This document shows positions 1 through 11,471 of a stretch of 64,000 nt of DNA, one piece after another; the first letter of the stretch is position 1, and every line of letters starts with the position of its first letter. The DNA comes from Thereva unica (taxonomy: Eukaryota > Arthropoda > Insecta > Diptera > Therevidae), in the NCBI GenBank assembly GCA_949987705.1, contig OX465281.1, forward strand, positions 144,260,876-144,324,875. The letters are read 5' to 3'. A model generated the notes under the pieces. That model was not told where the DNA came from and did not search any database. It saw only the letters and a list, made by a program, of their open reading frames with translations. Position numbers and translations under genes: made by a program.

Positions 1-1740
1 GAGAATCGCCCCTTGAGGAACGCCGGCCGAAATGGAATGAGGGTTGGATTCGACGCCATCCAATACTACCTTGATTGAACGGCCAGAAAGAAAGCTGTCA
101 ATCCAGAACTGAGTCAATACCAATAGCTTGGAGTTTCGACGACAGAGCGGGATGCCATACTCTGTAGAAGGCCTTGGAGATATCTAGAGCAACCAGACCA
201 GACTCACCGAAGCCATGGATGCTTTGGTTAATGTGTTCAGTCAGGCACACAAGAAGGTCGCCAGTAGACCGTTTCGGTCTAAAGCCGTACTGCCTGTCGT
301 GAATAATTTGATTAGATTCTAGATATATCATCAACCTTCTACTGATTATTGTCTCCATAACTTTGGACAGAACAGAAGTTATTGCTATTGGGCGGTAGTT
401 TAAAGGGTCACTGGCTCGGAACATCAGCTAGATTCCAAGAGTTGGGATAAACTCCGTAGAAATATGACAAGGCAAAAAGTTTGCGCAGAGGTTTAGCCAA
501 GGGTGAGGCACACTTTTTGAGTACCATAGTGGGAATATTATCGGGGCCAGTGGATTTATTGACGTCAAGCTCTTTGAGACATTTATAAACCTCTCGTATC
601 CTGAAGAAAATTCCGTCCACTGAATGGGCGTTGCGATCGATGACCGGTGGTGACGTATCAGCTTCAGGTAACGAAGAATTTGAGGCGAACAGAGATGCCA
701 GTAAATCCGCCTTGGATTTGCTTTCTGTTATCACCTCCTTTCCATTAATGAATGGAGGGGTTGAGGAAGAGGTAAAATTCATCTTAATGGAAGTTACCAA
801 GGACCAGAAGTTTTTGCTGCCTACGTGGGTGTTGAGGATCTTACTTCTCAATTTGTTGTCAAATGATGCTTTGACCTTCCTGATGATGGAATTACAGGAG
901 TTTCTCGACTTGATTATACTCCCGCCGAAGTGACTCGTTGGGGGAAGGTTTGTACGCTCTATAGGCGGCTTCCTTAGCTTGAATTGGGCTCCTACATTCC
1001 CCATTGAACCATCTATTCGGCCTAGGCTTTATAGATATGGTAGAATGAAGAATGAACATACACATTCCAGCCCGTATTATTTTAGTAATACAGAAAGCGG
1101 CATAGTTCGCACTGGTACTGCGGAAACACAAATTCCAGTCTGTGGCTTGAAAAAAACGTATAAGACCCAGCCAGTTGGCTTTCGTATAGTGCCAGACAGT
1201 TTTTTTAGGTGGGCTCCGTGACTTTCAACGTCCGGAACTCGCGTTGCACAGTTCACGATTTGGCGCAAATTATTTAGGTCTGCAAAGATCTCGGCTTCTT
1301 TGCCAGAAACACTGGTGCCATTAGTAATCTTCCGCAACAATGATTTCACACTCCAGGGGGGGAGATAAAAATCTGGAGATTTGTTCTGAGATAGCATCGA
1401 AGGCTAATGAAGAGGCTTCATTACTGTTATTCTGTATAGAAAACAGAAGAATATGACGTGGTTACGAGGAATAGTTTTAATCCATAAATGATTAAATTCA
1501 GAGGATGTACTATTGTATACCTTCTGAAACGCCACGTCATTCCTAATATACATAGCGACTCTCCTATGGTCGGAGAAATTGTGCACTAAGGTATACCCAG
1601 CCACCTGAAATCGATCTGAATCAGTGTCAGTGACTTGAGTTTCACTTAGTGCGAATATGGCCGGGCCATGCATATCGAGATTGCACATTACATGAATGAA
1701 AATCGCGAGGAGACCCCTAATATTACAAAAACACATAGGA
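1..1740 (-). pseudogene. Non-LTR retrotransposon ORF2 relic (endonuclease + RT)
   Basis: Read on the minus strand, 1736-1404 and 1397-1077 carry an endonuclease/exonuclease/phosphatase (EEP) domain (ALSETQV, then a block ending in TRVPD). The linker to reverse transcriptase lies at 1131-408. RT motifs follow at 424-98 (NYRPIAI, GFRPKRST, LDISKAF) and the frame reaches GVPQGAIL at the window edge, so the element continues to the left. The frame is broken several times: near 1077-1130, near 1000, near 100, and at about 424, where a few codons upstream of the NYRP motif appear lost. Such proteins nick target DNA and prime reverse transcription from it. The architecture (EEP then RT) fits the Jockey/CR1/I group; I cannot fix the clade without the C-terminus. 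It is clearly inactive. Confidence 0.85.
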
Positions 1741-2236
1741 GAAATATTTGTTTTTGTTTAGGGGCTTTTCCTGCGCAAGGTCCATGACCTCATTTATGGC
1801 TGACTCAGCCGGCGATGCAGCCATCGGAGCTTATGGGAACGGCCTTACTGCAGTGTTATGCTTGCTTAAGCAAGACGATTCCCATCAGCTGGCTGATATT
1901 GCTGCAGCGCCGGCGTTGTCTAGCTGGGGGAGCGGGAGAAGTGGAAACGGGAACTTACTTGCTGCTCGTCAGTACGGCGTTGGTGGATTCCGTGTTGGCG
2001 ACGTTTCCTTAGTTTTTTTTTCACTTCACTTCGTTCGCACAGTTTGATTGAACTTATATTGTTTTTCCGTTTTTTAATAATTATTGATACTGATTTTTAA
2101 AAGCCAGGATATGAATTTAATTCGGGATTAGCTTTCTATTTGTTTGTTTATTTTGTGGATTTAATTTTCACAACGAAGTGGACTTGCGGCAGCACCCGCC
2201 CGCACTCTATGCCAGTCCAGACTCAATTACTACGTT
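1741..2236. other. Unassigned stretch next to the non-LTR relic
   Basis: The GC-richer part (about 1760-2010) can be read on the minus strand as a low-complexity A/P/S/E-containing peptide running toward the endonuclease start, so it may be the end of the retrotransposon ORF1. This is weak: no conserved motif is seen and the frame is soon broken. About 2040-2236 is AT-rich with nothing recognised. Confidence 0.3.
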
Positions 2237-2626
2237 TCCATGACAGCTTGAGTACTCGAAGGCTTGAAAATCTCAAGAACTCGAGCGCGTATATGCTTTG
2301 CCTACTTGAAGCGGCATATTAGCTTGAACTGAGCTTGAGTTCTTTAGCTGTCATTTGAAGTTACTATTATATTTATTTTATTTCTTCCTTTTATGGTGCT
2401 TTTATTTCTTCATAAGAATTTTTGTTTCCTCATATTCCCACACATTCCTTTAGACACATTTACAGGCCTAACTTTCGCAATTTCGAGCACTCAAGCTTTC
2501 AAGCTCGGTTTACAAGACAAGCACTCGAGCCGATCACAAAAATCTTTTTGATCGACTCCAGTCGAGCTGCTTGCGTTTACATTTGTTCTTGAAGTACGCT
2601 TCAAGTAAGCTTCAAGCTGTCATGGA
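2237..2626. mobile_element. Small DNA element with 15-bp perfect terminal inverted repeats
   Basis: TCCATGACAGCTTGA at 2237-2251 is the exact reverse complement of 2612-2626. The interior is rich in further CTTGA/TCAAG and CTCGAG words on both strands, so much of the 390 bp could fold back on itself. There is no coding capacity. This fits a non-autonomous MITE or foldback element. No clear target duplication was found at the edges, so the family is unknown. Confidence 0.55.
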
Positions 2627-3905
2627 CTAAACGTTGGGGTTGTCTAGCTCATCATCATATTACCAACGAAAATATATGTAAAACCCCACTTTTTATAGAA
2701 TCGGGAAATCCCGCAATGACCCGGGAAAGAAATTAACAGACTTGGAATTTTTTACTAAATCATATCCCCCCATCGCAGAAAGCTACCTACGCCACATTTA
2801 CATTTGCACTGGGTATTTTACATTTTTTTTTTGTGAAAGTCTAGAGTCTCAGGGGAGGCCCTTTATACTGTCGACAATCTATTAGTCGGAGAGCCGGCCG
2901 TATAAAAGTCCTATGGATCAGATAAATGAACAATTTTTTGAATATAGTCTGAGAAACCATAGAACTAAAGGTCGACACCCCTGAAAATGCCTGATTTTGC
3001 CCGCATGCAAAATTATGACCTCACTTCCGGTTGTAATTCCAGACATTGTTATAACGCATAAGATACATGAACAAAATTAACGGGAAATTAAAGTATTCCA
3101 TGAGTAGAATTGAGTTTTCAAAGGTCGACAAGCTCAATTCATTCACGAACGTGAGTCGACCACAATCAAAGGTATTTTTTTGGATAATTTTTTTTAACTA
3201 ATCAAATACATTAATTTTTTTTAGTAATTCTGAAATTAAAACCCCTCTGATAACTTAAAAAAAATGGTCGACACTGTTTATTTACCCTGTTCCGACGGTC
3301 GGCCTGGTTCGAAGAATCCGAATCCGACAACCCTCCGTTTTTGCCCTGTGGAGAATTTAAATGTATGGGAAATTCCTTCGCAGGCGGCTACCGCCACGAC
3401 CTCTGTGACAATGTGTTTCCTCTTTTAAGGGGGTAAAATTAAAGTTGAATATGAAAAAAGATGTAACGGTCAGTTTTGCTCGAAAATCCCTAAATATCTA
3501 CTTGACACAAAATCACTGTCGGGAAAGAAGTCTAGTAGTGGGTCGGAACAAAAAAGTAGGCGAGGGGAAAAAAATGAGTTGGAAATTTGGACGTATGGAT
3601 AAATGAACGGAAAAAAGTTTCTTCTTCGAAAAAAATATAAAATTAAAAAAAAATTTAAAAATATTTATGCATGTATGGTCATTTTATCAATGATACGAAA
3701 CAGGAGGAAAAGTCAATGACAGCAAAGGTCTCGATTGTTCGATTAAGGAAAATGTGGAAAAGAAAATTGTGCGTCTGGTCCAAATACGGCATTCATCATT
3801 CAATACATTAGGAGCGTGTTGAATACTTTTAGTTCCATCGCGAAATCCTTAAAAATATAAAAAAAATTGTTGTCTGTAAAGAGGGTTTACGGACGATAGT
3901 TTAAC
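2627..3905. other. Intergenic AT-rich stretch with one dispersed repeat
   Basis: No coding region or RNA gene recognised. Positions 2636-2735 resemble 7345-7460 in direct orientation (shared GGGGTTGTC-AGCTCAT, then ATCGGGA-ATCCCGCAA), so this is a diverged dispersed repeat. GTCGAC words recur between 2870 and 3270. The rest is AT-rich with homopolymer runs. Confidence 0.4.
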
Positions 3906-5480
3906 GTGACAACGTCATGAGAAAACATTGATGAAATGATTGCATACTTTTATGAATAAAATTGAATCATTTATATTAAATTATCATTATTTTGTATGGA
4001 AAAGGAGTGAAATGAAATATTCATTTTGATTGATAAATTAGCTTTTATTTGCACTAATGAATTCAAATATGTCTATTAATTTAATGAACAGATTATTTAC
4101 AAGTAACAATGTGTAGTAACAAATTCATTTACAGCTTTTATACATGTCTGATATTTAACTTTTTGCAATCTGTGTTATTCTGTTAAGGATAGGTCGATGA
4201 TAGGAAAAGTATGAAATGAATGGGAATGTTTCAAGTGTAATGTGCCTTGAAAAAGTCAAATCGAGGGTTGTTCCTCTCAGCGTTGTTGACTTAGTAACAT
4301 CTGATGTGCATTCGAGATTGTACATATCCTTAATGAATTTGAGGAATGTATCATCATTTTTCACGTTTGTGTTGAAGTCGCCACAAAGAAGAATTGGTAC
4401 ATTGGTATCAACTTGCATGATCGGATGCACATAATGTCTGTTATGCACATACTGTGCTTGGTACAGCAATACACTAATGTTTGAGACACTTGCTCCAGGA
4501 TGAATATATACTGCGCCAAGTACAATTTTAAACGTTGTATCAGCAGTGAAACATGTAATTTCAGCCAAGCAGACCTCGCCTGTGTTTCTGATGAGACGAG
4601 TTGTGCCCGACAATTCAACTTATAGAACTTTGGCCGTGGATGTTGATGTTAATTTTCGATAGATTGCCACTCCACCAGTTGCGTTTGTGTCAGAATCCGA
4701 TCGATTATTCTGCCTGGTTACACATTCATAATTATTGATGGGAACTGGATCAAAATTGTCACGCATCCACGTTTCAGTCAATACCAAATAATCCGATCTT
4801 GGTATCACGGGATCCGTTTCAATATCGGCGAAGTGCGCAGACAAACTCTGAACATTAAGGTTTGTCACTACAGTTTGCCCAGCGTTGTTACCGTCATCAC
4901 ACAATTTCACTGCTTTCGAAGTGATTGTTTGAAGGGCGTGTCCACGGAGTCGAATGTATTCGTTACGGACATCTCGCGTAGTCTGTGAGTCGTTCCCATC
5001 CCGTCCGTGTTTGAAGATAAAAGGCGCATCTTTTTCCGTGATGATGTGCAAGCCGTCTATATTCGTTACCCGACTCAGCGCCACGTACACCAACTGTTGT
5101 GGTTGCTCCGAGGAGTATTTATAAACAATAACAATAAACGTCCCACCTTGCGACTTGAGAATGGTAATAGCACAAGCAGTAACGCAAGGAAACTGTTTTC
5201 GTTTGCATTTCACAGTTTTCGTCAGTGTAATGTACACTATTTTCTTATACACCGGCACCCAGTTAGGAGACAGAGTGTTTGGCTTGCTTTGCTTATTGTT
5301 GACAATTTGACAAATTTAACCTAATTAAATATTGACAATTTTAATCAAATTTTTAAGATTACTACAATCAAATTTTTAAAATTACTACGGGACATAACGG
5401 GACAATGAGTCATCATTTTTCGTGCATGCAGCCGGCGTTTATCGTTTTAATAGACGTTGTCACGTCAAAAAAAAAACAAG
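3906..5480 (-). mobile_element. Helentron (Helitron2-like) copy 1, internally deleted
   Basis: Homology to a second copy (8874-10114 plus 19904-20241) starts at GTGACAACGTC on the left and ends around GACGTTGTC-CGTCAAAA on the right. This sets the edges. The two ends are inverted repeats of each other: ACGTGACAACGTC at 3904-3916 and GACGTTGTCACGT at 5453-5465. Short inverted ends of this kind are described for Helentrons, unlike canonical Helitrons. The interior codes on the minus strand for the last helicase motifs followed by an endonuclease. The Rep nuclease and most of the helicase are absent, so this copy could only move in trans. Confidence 0.7.
4155..5258 (-). pseudogene. Helentron helicase C-terminus fused to EEP endonuclease
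   Basis: On the minus strand the first ~70 residues match the last motifs of PIF1-type Helitron helicases (KSQGGTF, then QQLVYVALSRV). The rest is an EEP/AP-like endonuclease: LTETWM, GGVAIYR, LLCGDFNTN, TTLDLTF and a terminal SYHRP that stands for the usual SDH. One in-frame TAA around 4619-4621 cuts the endonuclease in two. Copy 2 has a His codon there, so the stop is a private mutation. Helicase followed by endonuclease is the order reported for Helentron proteins; the endonuclease family itself comes from non-LTR elements. The beginning of the protein is missing, so this is a 5'-deleted relic. Confidence 0.75.
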
Positions 5481-7140
5481 GGAAGAAAGAAAATTGTATT
5501 CGAAAATTCTCTCTGAAAATTTTATCTGCCATGAGTCCTGAGTATAATTATTAATTCAAATTGCTGTTGATTGCTGGGGCCCAGAGATGCAAACAAGCTG
5601 GTGAATCCATAACGAAGAATAAGTTGGCACCTGGATGTAAGTTCCTGCAGGATATCTGGAAGTCCTTAGCTGCACAAAAAGAGAAGAGATAATAAGGTAT
5701 TTTTATATTCATTCTTATTTATGAGGGGAAAAGGAACCTCCTACGCTTGTGAATTTTATGTGGTTGATTCCTTATGGTAAAGGGAATTAACAAGCTTACA
5801 GAATATTACATTGTGTGGAATTGCGTGAATTCGAGTTGGTAATAAAATCAATAGGAAGACACAGATTAATTGGCAAAGTATTGAAGAAATCAGTTACCAG
5901 ACCATCTTTTTGAAGACGTAAATAAAATACAAGAAATCGGGAAAATTGTTTTTTTGTTCCTTGTTCCTAACATTGCAGTGTGGTGATTGAGCGCGAAGGC
6001 TTTTGATGGAGTGCATTAACAACTGGGAAACGTCAGAAGTTAGTCGTCATGAAATCCCAGACAATGTTTTTCTAATTAAATGAAGAGCAAAACATTTTTT
6101 TTTTTTTTCAACTTTAGTCTTATTTATTAAAAACAGTAATATTGAAATTCACTTTAGTTTTTTCTCTCAAGTTGATGATAATTGAATTAATTTATGTGTT
6201 ACTAAAACCAAAAACTTCAGCAATAATACTAGTTAAGGGTTAAGCATACACGGAGCACTTACAATTTAGGCTTTATTCATATTACATTTATTATTCAAAT
6301 TACTTTTATTTTGGCAGTTAAGTATACCCTTGTTTTGTTAATATATTCCACTCTTTAAAAAAAAATTTTTTTTTGTTGACGTTTTTTTTCCGTTAGATTT
6401 GAATTTCACGAGTTAATTGATATATATAATAAAAATATACCAAGGTGTAATCGTTTTGATGTACAAACACGACGTACTGGTACCATTGCGACGCGTTTTT
6501 TTTTAAATCTTTCGTCGAACAGAGTCCTTTATATAGATATGTAATTATATATTACTGTTTTTGAATTAGAGAATTTGGAGTTGTGTTAAACCGGGGAAAT
6601 TAAATAATTATAATGAAAATTTCAATGTGTTAGATTTTTTTTCTGGAATGATTGGGCCGTATTTTTATCCTTTCAGCGTTCTTAATTAGTGCTTTTCCTT
6701 GTCAGCTGGTGGTTATCCAGACTATGAGCTGGCAAGGGAACGCACTACCATGACACGGCTCAAGCAAGGCGGGAGAGGGATAGAAGCTCAGGATGAAAGT
6801 GCCAATCGGTGTGGCCGGCATCACGTTAGCATATTCAAATTTTTTTATGTTTTGGTGTTGTGTCCTTGGTCAGGCTTTTCCGGGCTTCTGGCTGAGGGGG
6901 CAAGACCACGCATAATTGGCGCCCGATATATAGTCGCGCCATTATGCAGTTACAAAGATTTAAAAATTGTTGAAATATTATTAAAAAATTTAGGAAATTT
7001 ATTTTAATCCCACCTCTAAATCTAACAGAATAAAAAATACATTGAAAAATAATATCTTTTTGTAGATAGAAAAAAAAATTAAATGCAAAAAAAATTTAAC
7101 ATAGCATTAACATTTAAGTGAATTTTTATTCCCTCCTAAT
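5481..7140. other. Uncharacterised AT-rich stretch
   Basis: No gene recognised. Poly-T/A runs are frequent. A GC-richer island at about 6695-6930 contains an open frame on the plus strand, but it has no motif, sits among stops and is not convincing as a gene. Confidence 0.35.
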
Positions 7141-7640
7141 TAGTGTTCACTCTATACGACATACTCTTCTCAAGAGAATCCACTCAGAGTATTCACTTAG
7201 TTTATCCACACCACCCAGTGTCTCCGTGAGAGTAGTGTGATTAGATTAGGGACACTTCTCTCGATGAGACAATGGGATGTTTCGAAGGGTGCACTCGCGC
7301 TCTCGCCGGAGCGTTGGTGATTTACTGGCATCTTTAAACTCTGGAAGACTGGGGTTGTCCAGCTCATAAAAATATTACAGATGAAAATATAAAACTCTAC
7401 GTTCTATATAATCGGGATATCCCGCAACGATCCGGGGAAAAAATAACCTACTGAGAAATCCCGCGAGATCAAGCGAGAGCGCGACAGTCTCGCATTCGAT
7501 AGTATTGTCTCGGCGAGACTAGGATTTTTTTACTGTCGCGCTACTCTCGCCATGGGGCAGAAACTGTTGTCTTGCGTGTTGTCTTGTCTCGCATGCGATA
7601 GTGCGAGAGTTGCAACACTAGTGTTGCATCTCGTGAAACT
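7141..7640. repeat. TCTCGC/GCGAGA-rich sequence with an 18-bp palindrome
   Basis: Words such as TCTCGC, GCGAGA and CTCTCG occur many times on both strands at 7180-7330 and 7455-7625, unlike the AT-rich flanks. Position 7611-7628 is a perfect palindrome (TGCAACACTAGTGTTGCA), with partly matching CGAGA/TCTCG arms outside it. Between the two blocks, 7345-7460 is the diverged repeat also found at 2636-2735. No coding function is visible. Confidence 0.4.
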
Positions 7641-8873
7641 CTAGTATTGGTCCCAGAAAATTGACTGAGGATGTATTTTTACCTCTAGACACTAGGTTTA
7701 CTGATTTTACTAGGATTGGTATTGGACTGGTCCTAAACCCTCTTTCCGTTTCCTGGCTTGAGACCGAGCGGTGAGTCAAACTATTAACAGCTTTTATAAA
7801 GCTCGGTAACTTCAATTTATGTACTGTCTCCATATAATTTAGAGTTTTTATTTCATTCACAACACCATTCTTTTTGCATAAATATCTCAAAACTGCTTAT
7901 TTCTACATTGTAGGTATATTTTGCTTTTGACAATTTCCCTGCAACAAAAATTTGTTGCTTATGAGAATAAGCGACCACAACTTACAATTAAAATCGGTCT
8001 ATTCACCAACTTGTATTATACCTACATAATATAAATATAGCTGCTATAGCTTTAGGACAAAATTTCCCAAAATAACGATTACTTATCTAGTTCGATTTTA
8101 TGTATCTATACATGTTGTACACTATCCTAAACATATCCAGAAACTTTATCTAGTAAGGTCCTGTGGGTGGTTTCATCTCGAATTTCCATTTGAAATTGTC
8201 GTAATCAAATCCAATCTTGAACCCTAATGGATTTGAGGAACACATGTATCGGACCAATTACAGGCCATCAATGTCTCCAACCGAGATGTAATTCCTCTGT
8301 GGCTGGGGATCGACCAAGTCACTATTGTGGTTAGATTGAAGCTGTAATTGGCTATTAGATGATGGCCATCGATGAAAACACCGAAGGATTCACTAAGCTA
8401 GAACGCTTGAATTTGAAAGGTTTTTGGGAGGATTAATCATAATTTATAATTAATATTGAAGTGCACATGTGAAGGTTTGGCATTTAATATTAGTTTTTGG
8501 TAGTGTCATAACCTTCTATAAAGAAAGCCATGCCCATGCTTTTTTTTGTCACACACTCATATAAGCAATTCGGTGGCCTGGGTGCAATATTCAGTTTCTG
8601 TCAAATCGTATGGAAAAGTGGATTTTAGAATTTTTTTTTTGATTGTTTAGTGAAATAATTATGTTAAAAGAAAGTTATTTAGTCGATATGTCTAACAACA
8701 ATAAAATTAAAACAACGTTGGCATAGAAGTAATACCTAGAAATTAAGAATTCTATTTCGATTTTAGTGTTTTTTAGTGTCTTACAGTGGAAACTATTATA
8801 TTTATGTAAACCTTATGTGATTTGATTAAAAAAATTAAAAAACATTGAGTGATTAAATGTGTTAATTGTAAAG
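7641..8873. other. Uncharacterised AT-rich stretch
   Basis: Nothing recognisable: no motif-bearing open frame, RNA gene or terminal repeat was found. The stretch ends where the second Helentron copy begins. Confidence 0.35.
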
Positions 8874-9150
8874 GTGACAACGTCATGAGAAAACATTGAT
8901 GAAATGATTGCATACTTTTATGAATAAAATTGAATCATTTATATTAAGTTATCATTATTTTGTATGGAAAAGGACTAAAGGAGTGAAATGAAATATTCAT
9001 TTTGATTGATAAATTAGCTTTTATTTGCACTATAGAATTCAAATATGTTTATTACTTTAATGAACAGATTATTTACAAGTAACAATGTATAGTAACAAAA
9101 TCATTTACAGCTTTTATACATGTCTGATATTTAACTTCTTGCAATCTGTG

Positions 9151-10114
9151 TTATTCTGTTAAGGATAGGTCGATGATAGGAAAGTATGAAATGAATGAGA
9201 ATGTTTCAAGTGTAATGTGCCTTGAAAAAGTCAAATCGAGGGTTGTTCCTCTCAGCGTTGTTGACTTAGTAACATCTGATGTGCATTCGAGATTGTACAT
9301 ATCCTTCATGAATTTGAGGAATGTATCATCATTTTTCACGTTTGTGTTAAAGTCGCCACAAAGAATAATTGGTACATTGGTATCAACTTGCATGATCGGA
9401 TGCACATACTGCCTGTTATGCACGTACGGAAAGAGTGCTTGGTGCAGCAATACACTAATGTTTGAGACACTTCCTCCAGGATGAATATACACTGCGCCAA
9501 GTACAATTTTAAACGTTGTATCAGCAGTGAAGAATGTAATTTCAGCCAGCAGACCTCGTCTGTGTTTCTGATGAGACGAGTTGTGTCCGACAATTCAACG
9601 TGGAGAACTTTGGCCGTGGATGTTGATGTTAATTTTCGATAGATTGCCACTCCACCAGCTGCGTTTGTGTCAGAATCCGATCGATTATTCTGCCTGGTTA
9701 TACATTCATAATTATTGATTGGAACTGGGTCAAAATTGTCACGCATCCACGTTTCAGTCAATACCAAATAATCCGATCTTGCTATCACGGGATCCGTTTC
9801 AATATCGGCGAAGTGCGCAGACAAACTCTGAACATTAAGGTTTGTCACTACAGTTTGCCCAGCGTTGTTACCCTCATCACAAAATTTCACTGCTTTCGAA
9901 GTGATTGTTTGAAGGGCGTGCCAACGGAGTCGAATGTATTCGTTACGGACATCTCGCGTAGTCTGTGAGTCCGTGTTTGAAGATAAAAGGCGCATCTTTT
10001 TCCGTGATGATGTGCAAGCCGTCTATATTCGTTACCCGACTCAGCGCCACGTACACCAACTGTTGTGGTTGCTCCGAGGAGTATTTATAAACAATAACAG
10101 TAAACGTCCCACCT
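9151..10114 (-). pseudogene. Helentron endonuclease and helicase tail, copy 2
   Basis: This is the same product as at 4155-5258: the helicase ALSRV region at 10114-9996, then the EEP endonuclease down to 9151 (LTETWM, LCGDFNTN, TTLDLTF). Relative to copy 1 it lacks about 14 bp near 9970 and one base near 9547, which shifts the frame in the middle of the endonuclease. It keeps a sense codon where copy 1 has a stop. The upstream helicase residues lie beyond the LTR element at 19904-20043. Confidence 0.7.
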
Positions 10115-10891
10115 TGTTATGTTCCTAAAACGATATGAGTTAATTGTTAATTTTTAATAATAATCTGTGTGTACTTATCTGTCGTGTTTATGTACGTGCC
10201 GTCTGCCAGAGCATCATACCGCTGAGTAATCTTTTTTTTATAGATCCCGGCCGAAGGAAGCGAATTCAGGGAGAGGTTCGGCGCATCGCCTGGAAATAAT
10301 AGGAGTCCGAATTTCCTGACAACCAAGATGTCCATGTGTTTGGTGATCCACCCAATTCTTCATTAACATCAATTGAATCTCCTAAATATGGATTATTATT
10401 ATTATTATTATGATTATTACTAATATAGCTCTTGCAATTAATTACCGACGAGTAGAACCGATGCTGTAAACGACCCGCAATCCTCAGCGTTAATCATAGC
10501 CCTCCATACGTACGAAAATAGTCAGGAGCTCCTATGATTACAAGTCCTGAAGCTCAGCACTCTGATCGCGCAGAAGGGAGATCATCAGGGAGTGCTCTAG
10601 ATTTCAAAAAAAAAAAGGAAAACCCTAGCTACCCGGAAAATCCGCCAGCATATCTTGAGCTGTCATGCTCAAGCGCCTTCGCCAATTGCGAGAATATGCT
10701 TGGTCGCTGAATTTTCCGAGGTGTAGTGTTATGTTGCCCAAAAATTAGGGATTATTTCCCGAATATTTTTTTGTTAATAATAATGACTAGCCCGATTTCA
10801 ACCGGTCCAACCGAGTCCATCCGGTGGGGTGGGACGGTTGGAAAATGGTCCGAAACGATGGATGGAACTTGTGGAATAGTGGGGTTTTCCC

Positions 10892-10933
10892 TATAAAAGT
10901 TGGGCCCCTGATGGATACTCTCTCTCTGTCAGT
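10892..10933 (+). promoter_or_regulatory. Candidate LTR promoter: TATA box and initiator
   Basis: TATAAAAG at 10892-10899 is followed by TCAGT at 10929-10933, which matches the arthropod initiator. The spacing (about 39 bp from TATA to the A) is longer than usual, so the true start may differ. Confidence 0.45.
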
Positions 10934-11252
10934 AGTGATTGTGCGGCCAGTGAAAAGTGTGATTACGGAGGTGATATATATATTTTGGAGGAAAGTGACC
11001 GTTGCAGGGATAGAGGATTGCGGGACGGATCAAACGGAAAAGTTAAGTCCTGTTTTTTTTTGTATCTTATTTTATTTTATTTAATTAGATTTTAATAATT
11101 TTTCATTAACTGCGGAATATTGCCTTTTATTATTTAATTATCCAATTTTTTTTTAATTGCATTTAATCTTAAATTGCCCTAGTAGTGTTATATTATATTA
11201 TAATTTTTTTTTATTATTACTTATTTATTTTATTTTGAACTGAATTTATTTA

Positions 11253-11258
11253 TAATAA
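11253..11258 (+). promoter_or_regulatory. Candidate polyadenylation signal in the LTR
   Basis: An AATAAA lies downstream of the putative transcription start, as expected for an R region; the same word is in the 3' LTR. The context is T-rich. Confidence 0.45.
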
Positions 11259-11314
11259 ACCGAATTTTCCGAAGTTTTTTTTTGTTGTCTTATATTTTAT
11301 TTTATTTGTTCTGA

Positions 11315-11342
11315 GTGGGTTCAAGCCCCACGTTAGCACCCA
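11315..11342 (+). other. tRNA-Lys 3'-half-like segment inside the LTR
   Basis: GTGGGTTCAAGCCCCAC forms a perfect 5-bp T-stem with a 7-nt TTCAAGC loop. It continues with GTTAGCACCCA, resembling the acceptor strand plus CCA. Against the insect tRNA-Lys(CUU) 3' end as I recall it, about 23 of 28 positions match. The same tRNA is the predicted primer. The copy in the 3' LTR is at 19764-19791. Confidence 0.5.
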
Positions 11343-11457
11343 GGTTACAGGTTCGTAGTCCTTAAAACTACGTGGCGCCCATAATTTTATTTTCCTATAA
11401 CCCACGCCCAACGCTGAGTATAGCCGAGCCGTGCGTGCAAATTAGTACGTAACAAAT

Positions 11458-11471
11458 TGGCGCCCAACGTG
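11458..11471 (+). promoter_or_regulatory. Primer-binding site, tRNA-Lys(CUU)-type
   Basis: TGGCGCCCAACGTG starts 3 nt after the LTR. It is complementary to the end of an insect tRNA-Lys (CACGTTGGGCG plus CCA). Pairing stops after 14 nt. Confidence 0.7.

Larger units (their letters stand above)
10115..11454 (+). repeat. 5' LTR of the Gypsy element
   Basis: Begins TGTTATGTTCC and ends GTACGTAACA, so it has the standard TG...CA ends within a short inverted repeat (TGTTA/TAACA). It contains an ATT microsatellite (about 10390-10411), a TATA box, poly-A signals and a tRNA-like segment. Confidence 0.93.

Noticed and set aside
1748..2047. Plus-strand open frame of 99 codons
   Set aside because: No motif; it lies opposite a possible retrotransposon ORF1 end and is compositionally biased.
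6699..7007. Plus-strand open frame in a GC-richer island
   Set aside because: No recognisable domain, no splice or promoter context; probably chance.
10147..10335. Minus-strand frame repeated at 18597-18785
   Set aside because: It is inside both LTR copies, so its repetition only reflects LTR identity.
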